This document shows positions 1 through 11,528 of a DNA stretch of 64,000 bases, one piece after another. Position numbers and translations under genes: made by a program. The DNA lies in the NCBI GenBank assembly GCA_022818135.1, contig JAFMSR010000018.1:4709542-4773541 (forward strand). The letters run 5' to 3'. Each line of letters opens with the position of its first letter. The stretch's first letter is position 1. The notes under the pieces are model-generated. The model was given only the letters and a program-made list of their open reading frames with translations. It searched no databases and had not been told where the DNA came from. Origin of the DNA: Saxidomus purpurata. Taxonomy: Eukaryota; Mollusca; Bivalvia; Venerida; Veneridae.

Positions 1-262
1 TTGAGAAGTGTAGAAGGAGTTGCGCACAGAAGAATTACATATGTGAAAAAAAACAAAGGGCCATAATTCTGTCAAAAATGACCAAATCACAAAACCCCGA
101 CAATATGCACCAGGGCACTTCATGACAATACTTCTGTGAAAGTTTGGTTGAAATCCGTTGAGAAATGTAGGAGGAGTTGCGCACAGAAGAAATTGTTTAC
201 GCCCGCCCGCCGACATACCTCAATCTAATAACCAGGATTTTTCCTTCGGAAAACCTGGTTAA
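1..262. repeat. Tail of a satellite-cored interspersed repeat
   Basis: A unit beginning TTGAGAARTGTAG with GGAGTTGCGCACAGAAGAA is seen at position 1 and again at 158, giving a 157-bp period. It is followed by a hairpin at 230-260 whose arms begin AACCAGG and end CCTGGTT. Tandem core followed by a terminal hairpin is also the layout of the elements at 16.4, 62.1 and 62.7 kb. The element continues off the left edge. It lies just beyond the possible last exon of the DHX34-like gene, so it may sit in that gene's 3' flank or next intron. Confidence 0.5.
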
Positions 263-322
263 AAATAATATCAAGCTACGATTTAGAGAACCATTTATAC
301 CTAGACTTTTACAATGGAATCT

Positions 323-3300
323 TCAGACTTCCAAACTGGCCAGGTCTATTTCTTTAAATAGGGATGTTTTGTAGAATTCTGTTAGAAAAGGCTTACATCA
401 TAAATCCTGAGCAGACGACATTGTATCTGCTTCGGAACATATCTGTTTAAAAGATTTTAGTAGGCACTTGGCACATATGGGTTAAACTATTGGCAAACTA
501 AACATGACAAATACTGCAAGTACAACAGAGGCATAACAATGTAAATCAAAACAATTAGAGATAGAACAAAGTAGTCTACTAGTTAATTGTAACGAGTGTT
601 TATGGAGTTTTTCATATAAAACAATGTCTGTTGTGTCTGTGTATGTGATAGTAAAGTGTTTTACCAGCAAGTCTTCCCTTCTTGATGAAATCATCAACAT
701 CTCTATTCTTCAGTGCTATGCTTATCCTGTAGCGTTTATCATAGTGTGCTGGTATTCCAAGCTCTGTCTCTGTTGCCTCAGACCCCCGAGATTCTGTACA
801 TAAATAATATACACAAACCTTTACCCTACATTTTTTTTAAAATGGGCCTGTTTCTGACTTTAATTTAGTTTAAATTTATTTATTTTAAATTGACTAGAAC
901 AAGTTCTTGCAACTGATACTTACTATCCATGGTGGCTGCTTTCTAGAGTTCTGACCAGTACTTGGGCCGACAAAAAGAATTGTGGAGGTTAAGGTCAAAT
1001 CAAATACTCCTGCCATGATTCGAATCCACAACATTCAGGTTTGGAGTATGATGCTCTACATGTACACCACTGCCTCCTGTGGAATTTATATTGTGTCAAC
1101 CAGGACTCAACCCGGAACTGAGGAAACGTGTTGTTACGAGAATTGCCACAAAGAATTGTACCATTACCATGGCGAATCTTATCTGGTGTATCATTGGTCC
1201 TTACCATAAATGAGGTTATTGTTAGGCTCTATTCTCGGTGTGGTGGAAAATGTTAATGTAAAGATACTTAGATGTCTCATGAAATGATACAGTCAACCCT
1301 GCCCTTGCGACCACCTGAGTTAAGCAACAACCTGATATATGCAACCACTTTATATTCCTCCCTTGTAATTTAAAATGATAGCAATTTATCCTGAGTTACA
1401 AGAACACCTGTCTTAAGAGACCACAATTTCAGCTTTCTCTCCTGTGTGGTCGTTTAAGACAGTTTGACTGAACTCTGAAAGGATGACATGGCATGTGAAA
1501 AAAGGTAAAATTGATATTGGTCAGAAATTGGTGTACACTTACTTGGAGCTTTTTCTTTCTGTCTTCTTTGAAATCTTTGATACTTTTCAACAAACACCCA
1601 AAAGTCATCATACGCCGGAGTTCCTCTGGAAAATAAATTTGTAATGTTGTTCCCCAGCAAACATGACTTTATTTGACATGCCATTACAATATAGCATATA
1701 TAGTTTATCTTCTAAATGACTTTGATAGCCCCAATGGTTTCTCCAAAATGACTTTAAGATTAGCTCCAATGGTATAGCCTATCAGGAAGATGTCATTAGT
1801 TTTACCTGCCGGGAATTTAAACAAAACATATTATGTATGACTTAATTTCATCCTAAGTTTGACTCCTCAGTTGTCACTTTGATTTTGGTAAGAATTTATT
1901 ATTAATATTGCAAGGTCAAGGATCATTCATTTTTCTGCAATTCAACTGTGAAAAACTGCTGAGAATTAAACAATTGAATTAGTGATTAATTGGATTTGTT
2001 TATCCTCGGTGTCAGTTATAGCCATAAAGCGTAAATCAGTGTACAGCTTTCTCATCATTTATCAAATATGGGCCATTAACAATCTTTGCTCTGCCATTAT
2101 GAGGGAGGTACCATGCCGTTGAATTGCTAATATGCAAGAGTTAGCTAGTTAAATTAGGTGTGAAGGTGTGACAGTTTTAAAGTGTATCCTCTTCCTGCCA
2201 ATTTTCAATCACAACCTTGATTCGATCGGCCCCGGAAATGTTTTAGATTTTACCTTATATGACCACACACCATCCTGTGCATGTGCATTTTGTTAACAGC
2301 GACTACTTCAACTGCCAAACTTGTCATCCCAGCCGAAATTGACACAAAAATGGTAAAATAAACTCAAACATACCCCAAAACTCACAAAATGGCGTATTTT
2401 TACTATTCCCAAATTTCCCTCTTCATTATCACATAATTTTATCTCAAAAAATAAAAAAATCAAACTTGTTTACGTTCACTTCGCTGAAATGGGTATTTTC
2501 CAGGGCCCAAATTTCGTCATACCGGAAATTCAAAGTATACTTACAAAAAAATGCTACGTGCAAACACATGACTATGCTTATCATTCATTTTCCTAATTGG
2601 AATTTAGTTGGATTACACTTGATAAATCTTATCCCAAAACAGAAGTTATTTTTCTCTTTTTTCCCCAGCCAAATGTATCTGTTAGGGGACCCTATAGGTC
2701 ATACGACACAGATTGCCTGACAATGGCACATCAATCAATAAAAAATGAAAGTTTATCTATTATGTGCATCTACTGAAAATGAGCAATGAAACTTTTCATC
2801 AAATGACTGTACACATGTTAAAAACTGTTAAAATTTATAATTTTTGAAAAGTATCATTAGTTAAACATGTGACATCTTTTAAATTGTGTGCAGCGCTTTC
2901 TGTGTTGTGATGTATAAAGAGAAATAAATCAGTGTTACTGGAGTAGCTCCCCTTGATCGAATCAAGGTTGTGTTCCGGTGCTGAAATTAAAATGGCGGCA
3001 GACTGAATTCGTCCCGATAATCTGATATTGTTTTGGTAATTATTGATCATATAACTTTTTTTTATTGAGGAAATGGTTGTTGTTGATAATTTTATTGATA
3101 TGATTGGCGTTTCGCTTCAACATAAATTATGCGCACCGACAAATGAGTTAGGTGATCGAATATTGGTTGGACGGGGATAATATCTCTGACAGGTCACCCT
3201 GCAACTCCAAATCAATTAGGCTAATGTGGTATGGTGAGGACTACTATATACCTTTTTATAAAATCCTGGTCCCTAAAGAATATCTTATTTAAAGAGTATT

Positions 3301-3463
3301 TATGGCGCAGAAAACTAAAATCTCCGGTATCTTGTATAGTATCTTCATGTCGTTTTCTACTTTCAGTTTCACTTTTCAAGCGTTTGTGCGACAATGTCTC
3401 TGGACTATGACTCCGTTCATCTTTTCCGTGACTGTATTTCTCCCTCGAGTACTTATCACTCAT
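323..3463 (-). CDS. DHX34: DHX34-like DExH-box RNA helicase, N-terminal exons only (truncated or continuing off the window)
   Basis: Exons on the minus strand: 3463-3252 (donor AAAAAG|GTATAT), 1625-1543 (acceptor TTTTCCAG, donor CCAA|GTAAGT) and 793-665 (acceptor TGTACAG, donor GCTG|GTAAAA). A doubtful fourth runs 378-323, after acceptor TTTTCTAACAG. Phases (2,1,1) match at every junction. The protein opens with a charged Ser/His/Arg-rich stretch (residues 1-48), then IFFRDQDFIKRG (61-72), DDFWVFVEKYQRFQRR (77-92) and GIPAHYDKRYRIS (111-123). The same blocks in the same order precede the helicase core of DHX34, an RNA helicase linked to nonsense-mediated decay; this match is from memory. No helicase motif is present here. 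Exon 4 reads EFYKTSL, resembling the next DHX34 block, but hits TGA after 18 codons although a donor-like CTAG|GTATAA follows at 301. So this is a truncated copy or pseudogene, or the real next exon lies off the left edge. Confidence 0.6.
1009..1074 (-). repeat. Degenerate tRNA-like (SINE head) sequence
   Basis: Read on the minus strand, the segment has an A-box-like TGGTGTACATGTAGAGCA and, about 30 bases on, a B-box-like GGATTCGAATC, spaced as in a tRNA. The anticodon stem does not pair well, so this is more likely a decayed tRNA-derived SINE or tRNA pseudogene than a working tRNA. It lies in an intron of the DHX34-like gene. Confidence 0.4.
1290..1470. mobile_element. Short MITE with CAGTCAA termini
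   Basis: The segment begins CAGTCAACCCTGCCCTTGCG and ends with the near inverted complement TCGTTTAAGACAGTTTGACTG. Between the ends, shorter CTTAAGNGACCAC-type motifs recur, as in subterminal repeats. The length of about 181 bp with no coding capacity fits a non-autonomous Tc1/mariner-like element. TA precedes the left end but AA follows the right end, so the target duplication is decayed or the boundary is off by a base or two. Confidence 0.5.
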
Positions 3464-4857
3464 TCTGATACGGTGTCTTTAAAGATACCTATGCTAGAAT
3501 ATAAAAGGTTTAGAAAAAGTCAAAGATTTCAGAGAAAACTTCATTTTCTTGAAGAGTTTTGCAACGAACGTCTAACACATACAGACGCTTACATCGCAAA
3601 GAACAAATTCCGTTATTTCCGTACTATAACCCGGGCAGATGTAAACTACGGACTGTAACATATTTTTGTCTTAATCGATATAGAATTTCTTAGACTCGTT
3701 GATTTACAATGGTAAAATGATTTTTAGGTTCATTTCATCAATTTATAAATTTTAACAAACACAGATAGCGCATAAAAAGTAATGCGGCAGTTCAAGCAAA
3801 CATAAAGCAATGATGACTGAAATATATACAATACAATACAAAATATATTATATGTTATTTGGTTTTTGAAGTGGTATATGGGGATATATTACCCACCTAG
3901 ACTTATATTACCCGAGCCGTTTTATATATATAAAGTCGGTATGTCATTACAAAGATGATAAAACATAAGCTATGTATAGCTTTTTGACAGACATAACAAT
4001 AATTTCAATAAATAACAAGCATTAATTGTTAAAGTAGTACATCATCTGGTTGATACAATAAATATTCGATATTAAACCTGTACAATAAAACACTATAATA
4101 TCATATTAAAAACATTTAAGAATATAATAACACAATACACATGTTTTAAATTGAAAAAATTTAAATTTTAAAATTTTAAAAATTAAAAAATTTGTGAGAA
4201 ACCTGCTGATCCTGACCTAAGCCTAAAAACTGCCATAAAAGGAGAGAGATAAGAAACTTCGAATCAAAAAGCACAAAAGTGCGACCGATAAGATTGTTGT
4301 AAAAGCATTTATCCTCCCAAATCAGATTTGGAGAGAACTGATCAGCAGCTATCTCACATAAAATCATAATAATTAAACATGCTATTATGGAGGCTGATAG
4401 AAGATGGCTGCATAGTTGACTGAAATGAAGATTAATTAAGATTTAGACTGTAATATATGATTACAAATGTTACATACGTACATGAAATAAAAGCACAAAA
4501 AGCAAACAAAGAGCATAAAAAAGATGAAGCAATATACGAATTTATGGTAACAAATTAAAACTAAAATATACTAAAAAGGTCACAATATTAGAATAAGAAA
4601 TATAAATTTTGTGCAAAAACGAAACGAAACTATCAGACTGTAAATGGCATTAAGGTAGTGATGGTTATATGTATATACCCAGTGGATCCTAAAAATTAGA
4701 CCCACCCTACCCGTACACAAGTCCATGGTTTTCTCCATTTTTATTCTGTATTTTCCGTCTTCTTTCATATCCATTCTAGTACGTCTTACTTAGATTCAGT
4801 TTCATCCAATTAATGTAAGGGTGAAACATGTGCCTTTACCCTTCAAGAAGTAACACA
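3464..4857. other. Intergenic interval
   Basis: This lies between the start of the DHX34-like gene and the small plus-strand gene. An open frame at 3302-3658 on the plus strand is antisense to DHX34-like exon 1. Around 3860-3930 is a dispersed sequence (TTATTTGGTTTTTGA... ATATATTACCC) with an inverted relative at about 21190-21275. A hairpin element lies at 4194-4357. Nothing else is recognised. Confidence 0.5.
4194..4357. repeat. Hairpin element, copy 1
   Basis: The arms GTGAGAAACCTGCTGATC (4194-4211) and GATCAGCAGCTATCTCAC (4340-4357) pair at 16 of 18 positions across a 128-base interior. A central palindrome CCAAATC-A-GATTTGG sits at 4317-4331 and a small GCAC-AAAA-GTGC hairpin near 4270. 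It shares CTAAAAACTGCCATA and the overall order of parts with the copy at 16284-17161. It is probably a MITE or other foldback element. Confidence 0.5.
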
Positions 4858-6282
4858 ATGGCTGCCAAATACGAAAGCATGTATTTCTGGGGTAGCCGGG
4901 AAAGCGAATGTTATTTTTACAGGGGTGTCAGGAGAAAAGATATGATACCATATACCACTGAGCCTGTTTTCTTGATTTACACTGTTGCAAAAGTAACAGT
5001 TGATATAATGATATAAAGACATATTGTTTAAATGAAATTACTAGATGGTGCAAATTGAACAATATGTCTTTTCATCCAGGTAAATCAAAGTGTATGCTTG
5101 TATGAACAAAATACAAAATAATGAATGCCAAAGAATTGCATTTGTCGATAGTAAATTTTTCTCTTGCTAAATGTTAAGTTGCACAAAGTTCTTGGTGTTT
5201 CAATTGACAATGCTTTTTCATGGAAAAATAGAATATCCAAGGTATGCAGTAACATAAATTCTAAAACAGCATTGTTAAAACAAATACTTTTTACTTGTCT
5301 GATGATATGAAAAAGATGTATTATAATGCATACATGATATTGCCATGTTTTGACTACTGTTGTACAGTTTGGGATAAAGGGATAAGTTCGAAATCAGATG
5401 TAAACAAAATTCTAAAGATTCAAAAAAGGGCTGCGAGGATTATCTTAAGTAAGCCGGTTCTTAACATATTCCTTGGATATGTTTCGAGAATTAAACTGGC
5501 TTACGTTTGAACACAGATGTGCATATAATGTAACAAGCAGCTTTTACCGGTTTATATGTCAGACTTGATAACATTTTCAAGTAATGATCCTTCTAGATTC
5601 CTTCGTTCAGATCCAAATGAACTCATTCAATTGAAACCACGTACAAATTATTTAAAATACACATTTAGCTACAGCAGCAATGAGGTCTGGAAAAAGATTC
5701 CCACCGAAATAAGAAACTGTACAACAGTCATATCTTTTAAACGGAACTAGCAGGTTTTCTTATTTCCACTTGCAAAAATCAAAATTGAAAACTGATATTA
5801 CTGTAATTTTGCTATATAATGAAGGCTGATGTTTTATTGTTGTGTCTAACTGTTTATCTGAAATATGTGACTGATTAGAAATTTATCCTCCATCGTTAGT
5901 TATAGGATGAGTGTGTGTCGGGTTTATTTATCATTTGTTTCATAATGCCATTTTTTTCAGGATTGTTTCTTGTTTTCGAAGGCGACATTGAAAATAAGTT
6001 AATGTTTTACGTGTCTTAATGTGTTTACCTTCAGTAAATAAAGACATTATTATTGTTATAATTACAGTGCAGATGCTGACTCCATGTAAACTGCAGACTG
6101 CCTCCTGGGGACTTTTGACAGACGCCCAGCTCATCATCTTGACAGGCGAACAAAAACCCCGCCGTGTGCTTAGAACCCATGAAAAAGGATTTGAACCTCT
6201 TCACCAGTATTCTGACGTGAACATTCTACAACAGCGCTATGGCGACTCCGCTTTAGAGCGAGTATTAATGAAGTGGATGTAA
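4858..6282 (+). CDS. Putative two-exon gene for a 93-residue protein of unknown function
   Basis: Exon 1 (4858-4924) starts at ATG in the context ACACAATGG and ends TACAGGG|GTGTCA in phase 1. Exon 2 (6068-6282) follows acceptor TAATTACAG, enters in phase 1 and ends at TAA. The joined product starts MAAKYESMYFWGSRESECY and ends ALERVLMKWM. Exon 2 is clearly richer in G+C than its flanks and uses a wide range of codons, which argues for real coding sequence. The residues between are mostly soluble (for example WGLLTDAQLIILTGEQKPRR), with no signal peptide, membrane span or motif I recognise. The intron carries a dead LINE fragment. Exon 2 is the better-supported part; pairing it with exon 1 rests on phase and strand only. 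An AATAAA occurs at about 6542. Confidence 0.35.
5030..5760 (+). mobile_element. Decayed non-LTR retrotransposon (reverse transcriptase C-terminal part)
   Basis: Broken frames read in order as the end of a LINE reverse transcriptase: WCKLNNMSFHPGKSKCMLV, then LHKVLGVSIDNAFSWKNRI, then FDYCCTVWDKGIS with KILKIQKRAARIIL, then FSYSSNEVWKKIPTEIRN near 5690. These match the usual thumb-region pattern (KLLGV.ID...W; DYC..VW...; L.KIQKRAAR.I; YSG...WN.LP..IR) of CR1/jockey-type elements. Stops and frameshifts separate the blocks, so it is inactive and 5'-truncated. It lies in the intron of the putative small gene. Confidence 0.75.
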
Positions 6283-7617
6283 ATTTCTTTTCACCAATAC
6301 TATCCTTCATGTAGGATTTTTTGTATCTTGTTATCGCATTAAAATCATACTGAACAGCCCTCGTATTCTTTTGTAATTATTTCTAATACAGTCCCTTGTA
6401 TTTATATACAGAAAACAGTTGGCGTGATGTCTTTATTTTGTTATATGTTATGTATGTGAAGTATGGGTATTAAAGGCACATACCATACAACTAGCAGTTC
6501 ATTTTATTGAAAGGTTTAAGCTTGAGTAAATGTACGCAAACTAATAAATCAAACCAATGTTTAAAAAAACATGTACATTTTATCGAAAAATGTCTCTTTT
6601 AGACTCACAATTCCAATATAGCGACCTCAAAAAATAAATCGATATCCACTAAAAATGCAAAATACCTTGCCAGCACTACATCATATCTTCAACATTTCGC
6701 TAGTTTTACCAGTTATATCTGGATTTTAGCTGAAACGTTGAAAATTCTCGACCATTCTTTTAATTAACGTCCTACTAAGAGCTTTTATGTTTTTTTTAAT
6801 TGCACCCAGTTTTAGGGGTTGTCTCTTTAAATTAAACTAAGAAAAGTACAATAAATGCCAGGTTTTTTGCTATAGCTTTCTGTTGTATGCCATAAATAAA
6901 CATAATTCTGTTTTTGGTTTTTAATGAACCAATTCAAACACACCAGTCACTTTGTTTAACTTCTTAGAGAAAAAATACAAGTGCATGGATCTGTTGTTAA
7001 AAAGAGTTAGCACATATATAATTGTATGTCTTCTATTTTTTACAAAAGCAGTACATTGTACTTTCTATGTAAGGAAGTTGTGTGTATTTTGTATATTCAA
7101 TTTTACTTGTATTTATACTCAAATTACAATTTTATAAACACGAGCAGGTACTGTTATAGACGCTTTCCTTACTTAAATGACACAAATAAATATCTAGTTA
7201 AACTGTTTTATCATCTGTTTTAATTTTGCTCATCTGGCACATCTTGGCAATAACTCATAACAACACACTTATTCACAGACAGTTGAGATTTCATTCGAGA
7301 AATAATTATGATAAATTGTTCGTTTTTATTGTGTTATTTATTGTTCGCCGCTCTTTTTTCCATCTAGATTGAAATTATATTTAAGGTCAAATAGAAGATT
7401 AATCAGTGTCGAGGTATTGTCGAGGCATTTTTTCTGAGAATTAAATATGACTACCACTGTCACGAGCCGCTCGTGTTAATGAATAAACCAAGTTTGAAAG
7501 GTATATAACGATTACAATTTTGCTTGAAGATATCATGTTTAAAGTATGGTTTATATTACAACAGATATGGCGACACACCTGCGAATGTTAAAGGAAATAG
7601 AATTGTATAGTTTTAAT
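6283..7617. other. Intergenic interval, nothing recognised
   Basis: AT-rich sequence with only short open frames (for example 6952-7137 and 7026-7223, low complexity and Phe/Tyr-rich). No splice-bounded coding blocks, RNA genes or named repeats were seen. Confidence 0.5.
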
Positions 7618-8259
7618 GTTACATGTAAATTTATAATGCTTCATGCAATGTCTTTTATATTTATAATGCTCAATGCAATGTGATACATGCATTTTGCTAA
7701 ATATAATGTGTTATATTTTGAATGCTTCAAGGTAAGTGTTAAATGTATAAAATGCTCAATGTAATGTATAAAATGCTCAATGTAATGTGTCCCTTTCGGT
7801 AATGCTCAATGTAATGTGTTATATTTATGAGTCTTAAGGTAATTGAGTTATATTGTTATATTATTAATAATTCTCAATGTAATGTGTTACGTGTGTAGTA
7901 CTCAATGAATCGATGTAATGCGTTATATCGATAATGCTTAATGTAATATGTTACATTTATAATGTTCAATGTAATTATTTTATCATTTCATATATATGTA
8001 TTTTGCTCAATATAATGTGTATATTTTCAATACTTCATGATAAGTGTTAAATGTATAAAATGCTCAATGTAATGTATAAATGCTCAATGTAATGATTCTT
8101 TCGGTAATGCTCAATGTGATGTGTTATATCTATGATTCTTAATGTAATTGAGTTATTCTGTTACATGTAAATTTATAATGCTTCATGCAATGTCTTTTAT
8201 ATTCATAATGTTCAATGTAATGTGATACATGTATTTTGCTAAATGCAATGTGTTTATTT

Positions 8260-8706
8260 TTAAAGTGGAATTCTGCACATTTTTTTCAAGTAAAAATCCA
8301 GCTGAAATAGGTGTGTGTAAAAAGGGTAGAGGAAATTATAGCTTTTAACCCAATACACCAAACTCTTCCTGCTACCAGTACGAAATAATAACTTTCCAAA
8401 TATTACTTTTCCTATTTTGACTGGGAGAGTCAATTAAAAAACAACAACTGCATGCAGGAGTTGCCTCCCTTCCACTGCCGAAATCTCTACCAACAACTAC
8501 AACAACACAAGGGAGATCACTGCGAAGGAAGGAACTATTATTTTATTTGTCCATTTTCTTTTATTTCTAGAGCACCAACTTCATATACTAATTCGGCATT
8601 ATCATTAGTTTAAGACATTTAAATGCACAGCAACCGAAAATTGCTTTTATAAAACTGTCACCAAAAATACACTATGTGCAGTAAGATGCACATAATGTCA
8701 CTTTAA
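8260..8706. mobile_element. MITE with TTAA target duplication inside the minisatellite
   Basis: The insert is bounded by TTAA at both ends (8260-8263 and 8703-8706). Its left end TTAAAGTGGAATTCTGCACA resembles the inverted complement of its right end, TTAAAGTGACATTATGTGCA. Removing one TTAA and the insert restores the minisatellite phrase TTTTTAATGCTTCATGGTAAG, which matches the uninterrupted copy near 7713 (TTTTGAATGCTTCAAGGTAAG). There is no coding capacity in about 443 bp. The TTAA target suggests a piggyBac- or Kolobok-type non-autonomous element. Confidence 0.7.
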
Positions 8707-8942
8707 TGCTTCATGGTAAGTGTTAAATGTATAAAATGCTCAATGTAATGTATAAATGCTCAATGTAATGTTTCTTTCGGTAATGCTCAATGTGATTCTT
8801 AATGTAATTGAGTTATATTGTTATATTAATAATTCTCATTGTAATGTGTTATGTTTATCATGCTCAATGTAATGTGTAACGTGTGTAGTACTCAATGTAA
8901 TGCGTTATATCCATAATGCTCAATGTAATATGTTACATTTAT

Positions 8943-9430
8943 ACATTTGAAAACGGACGAATTACAGGAACTGACAGACAAGATCGAAAATGTAGTCTAT
9001 GTTCACAAAATGTTGTTGAATCTGAATATCATTTTTTGTTATGTTGTCCAACTTACAGTAACTTACGCACACAATACTCCATTACCACATCCTGGCCATC
9101 TATGAGAAAATTGATTAAGTTGAAGTCTAACAAAAGTGATAAAACTATTCGTAAAACAGCAAAATTTATTTATGATGCTATGAAAATTAGGAAGGAAAAA
9201 CTTGTAGATGTCGCTGTTTCTTAATGGTTTTTGTTGTTTTTGGACAGTTTTAAGGAAAGAGTGTTTGTATTTATCTGTATTTGTATACATTGTATATTGA
9301 TTAGTAACATACTTGTTTTACATATGTTGTATTTTGTGTCTTGGCCATCATAATACTTAAATTGAAAATGACCAAAGGCGTTTGTAAAATGCCGATTTGC
9401 CAATAAACTTGAATTGCTAATAAAAACCAA
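8943..9430 (+). mobile_element. 5'-truncated non-LTR retrotransposon, C-terminal ORF end and 3' UTR
   Basis: The frame to 9224 reads DRKCSLCSQNVVESEYHFLL, then SWPSMRKLIKL, then KFIYDAMKIRKEKL. This is the cysteine-containing tail common after the reverse transcriptase in many LINEs. The 3' UTR ends AATGACCAAAGGCG...AATAAACTTGAATTG. Protein and 3' UTR both match the copy at 34960-35612. The minisatellite resumes at 9431 with TATAATGTTC, and TATA is shared by both flanks, consistent with a short target duplication. Confidence 0.75.
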
Positions 9431-9545
9431 TATAATGTTCAATGTAATCATTTTACACATTTAATATTTACAATGCTCAATGTAATGTGTTATATCTATT
9501 TGCTCAATATGTTGTGTAATATTCATTATATTCAATGTGATGTTT

Positions 9546-11528
9546 AAATATGTTGACTATTTAATCTGATCTTTTATGCTGTGATATAAATAAACGATAG
9601 TTGCACAAAATGTCGGACTAGATCTTACTCGCCCTCTTGTTAGCGGCGCAGCAGCTCATATTTCGACAAAATACAATACAATACAATATCTGTTATAGAA
9701 ACTGTAGACATAAAGTCACAGCAATTCACCAGTTATCGAGTTTTGAAGTAGTATGTCATAAAGTCTTTATACATGGCACATTTCTTTCTAGAATTAAAAA
9801 GTAAAATAAACTGGCAGCAATAATGACAATGACAACAACTGTTTTCAATATTACTTTCATATCGTTTTGGTTTAGTCATATCAATGGAATTGTACGGTTC
9901 CTTCCGTAATCCACACTTGGTCCATTCTGTGGTCTGGTGTGGCCAGGCTTATACCTCTAACTACACTATAAAACTTATACAATTTATTAAAGCCTCTCCT
10001 GATAAGAGAAACACATAACACCTAAAATGTAAACTGTAAGAGTGAGAGGCTCCACAGGTCTATGAACCTAGGAGCGAATTATGTACTCTGTCTCCCGAAG
10101 CATTTGTTCGTGAAGTCGATTTTTTTAAATATCACTTTGATTGATAATTTTATTCATTTTGCCAATATTTATCAAATCCAGCGCGCTTAGACTGTTAATT
10201 ATGAATGTAGTTATTCCGTGTTGCATTGACATCAAAGTTATGCACCAATTATAAAATATGAAAAGTTAAGATTTATAATGTATTGTGCAACGTAATCCGC
10301 GGACCAGACCCTCGTATAGAGCAAAACATGTCAATTTTAATGCCAGGCATAGAAAGCTAATTTGCTAATAGAATACATTTACAGTTTATTTTGTTACGAA
10401 CTGTTTTAATCATTCTATTCTAATGGGGAGATTGTGGACGCATTAGCTTATTGCATTTTGTAATTGTAATCCATGATTATTAATAATTCAAAATTTAACA
10501 AGAAAAGCATGACGGATTTGTACTATAGCAAGACATCTAAATATTTCCAATTTAGTTCCTAGACAATAATAAAATCAAGGAACGTGGTTAACGTTCGAGG
10601 ACAAAGAATTAAATAGATTAAAGTCGTAGCAATTTTAACGCAGGACAGATGTATTTATTATACACATGTCATATTTATGATACAAATGTACTTTCTTTGC
10701 CAGGAGTTTTGTAACGTCATACAGGTTTTCAAAGTACATGAGCACTTTTTCCAAACTCAGACGTCTGTTAAATTTATTGTCTGAATATCCAATTCATCAA
10801 GATGGTCCTAATTCATAGATATTTATTATATTCTACTGTATAGCTAGCCTCGTTTTAGAATACAAAACGCAGCCTGTTTAAAGAATATTCTTCCAATTAC
10901 TGAAAAGTCGCAATCAAAAGTTTTATTGTAAGAAATATTTCTCAACTGAAATGATTTTCTATCAAACAACACCAGAAATGGTAATGACCTCTGTTGTGAA
11001 CTACATATAATGCCAGCTGCCAGTTTCTCTCCATAATATACTAATAATGTTATATCCAAAACAGATCCACAGTAAAATTCTTACACAATTGGGCCTGTCA
11101 GATCTTAAATGAAATGAATATAGCTCTGTTTCAGCCCAGCAGAAGCTTTTGCGTTCCAGGGCCTAATACTATAGCAGGATCGCCCGTTACTTCAATTTCA
11201 CGACTGTTGCCTAAAATATACATGTAGATGAATTTTAGAGTGCCTAAAAGCGACAACAACAGAATATTAATGAGAACGCAATATTTTTAACATTAACTTA
11301 CCGTATTTTGTTTTCAACCATACCCTAAATGTACAATATTGAAATTCATATGTCACTGTTTAGAAAGTTAAATGTTATATCCCAAATATTTTTCCCTGTT
11401 AGCTATTGAGTAGAAATTGGCTGTTTATTTGTTTATGATAAGATATTTCGATGTTATTTGTTAATGCCTTTTATTTCTTAGTGCCCGAGAACTTGAGATG
11501 ATTTTGGCAAATCGTCTACAGATTGTAA
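9546..11528. other. Intergenic interval, nothing recognised
   Basis: There are short repeats of ATACA near 9670. The rest is AT-rich with scattered open frames that lack splice context or recognisable motifs. It ends at the 8-bp target duplication of the next element. Confidence 0.5.

Larger units (their letters stand above)
7618..9545. repeat. AATGCTCAATGTAATGTG minisatellite with higher-order structure
   Basis: The motif AATGCTCAATGTAATGTGTTA and variants recur throughout 7618-8259, 8707-8942 and 9428-9545. Longer marker phrases recur in order: GCTTCANGGTAAGTGTTAAATG near 7718, 8030 and 8707; TTTCGGTAATGCTCAATGTG; and GTGTGTAGTACTCAATG near 7892 and 8881. This implies a composite unit of about 310 bp built from shorter units. 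Two insertions interrupt it, at 8260-8706 and 8943-9430. Confidence 0.85.

Noticed and set aside
3302..3658. 118-codon plus-strand open frame
   Set aside because: It is antisense to exon 1 of the DHX34-like gene, whose minus-strand frame has the family motifs and matching splice sites.
7618..9545. Regular repeats that could suggest a CRISPR-like array
   Set aside because: Units are contiguous, variable in length and without unique spacers, in a eukaryotic genome; it is a minisatellite.
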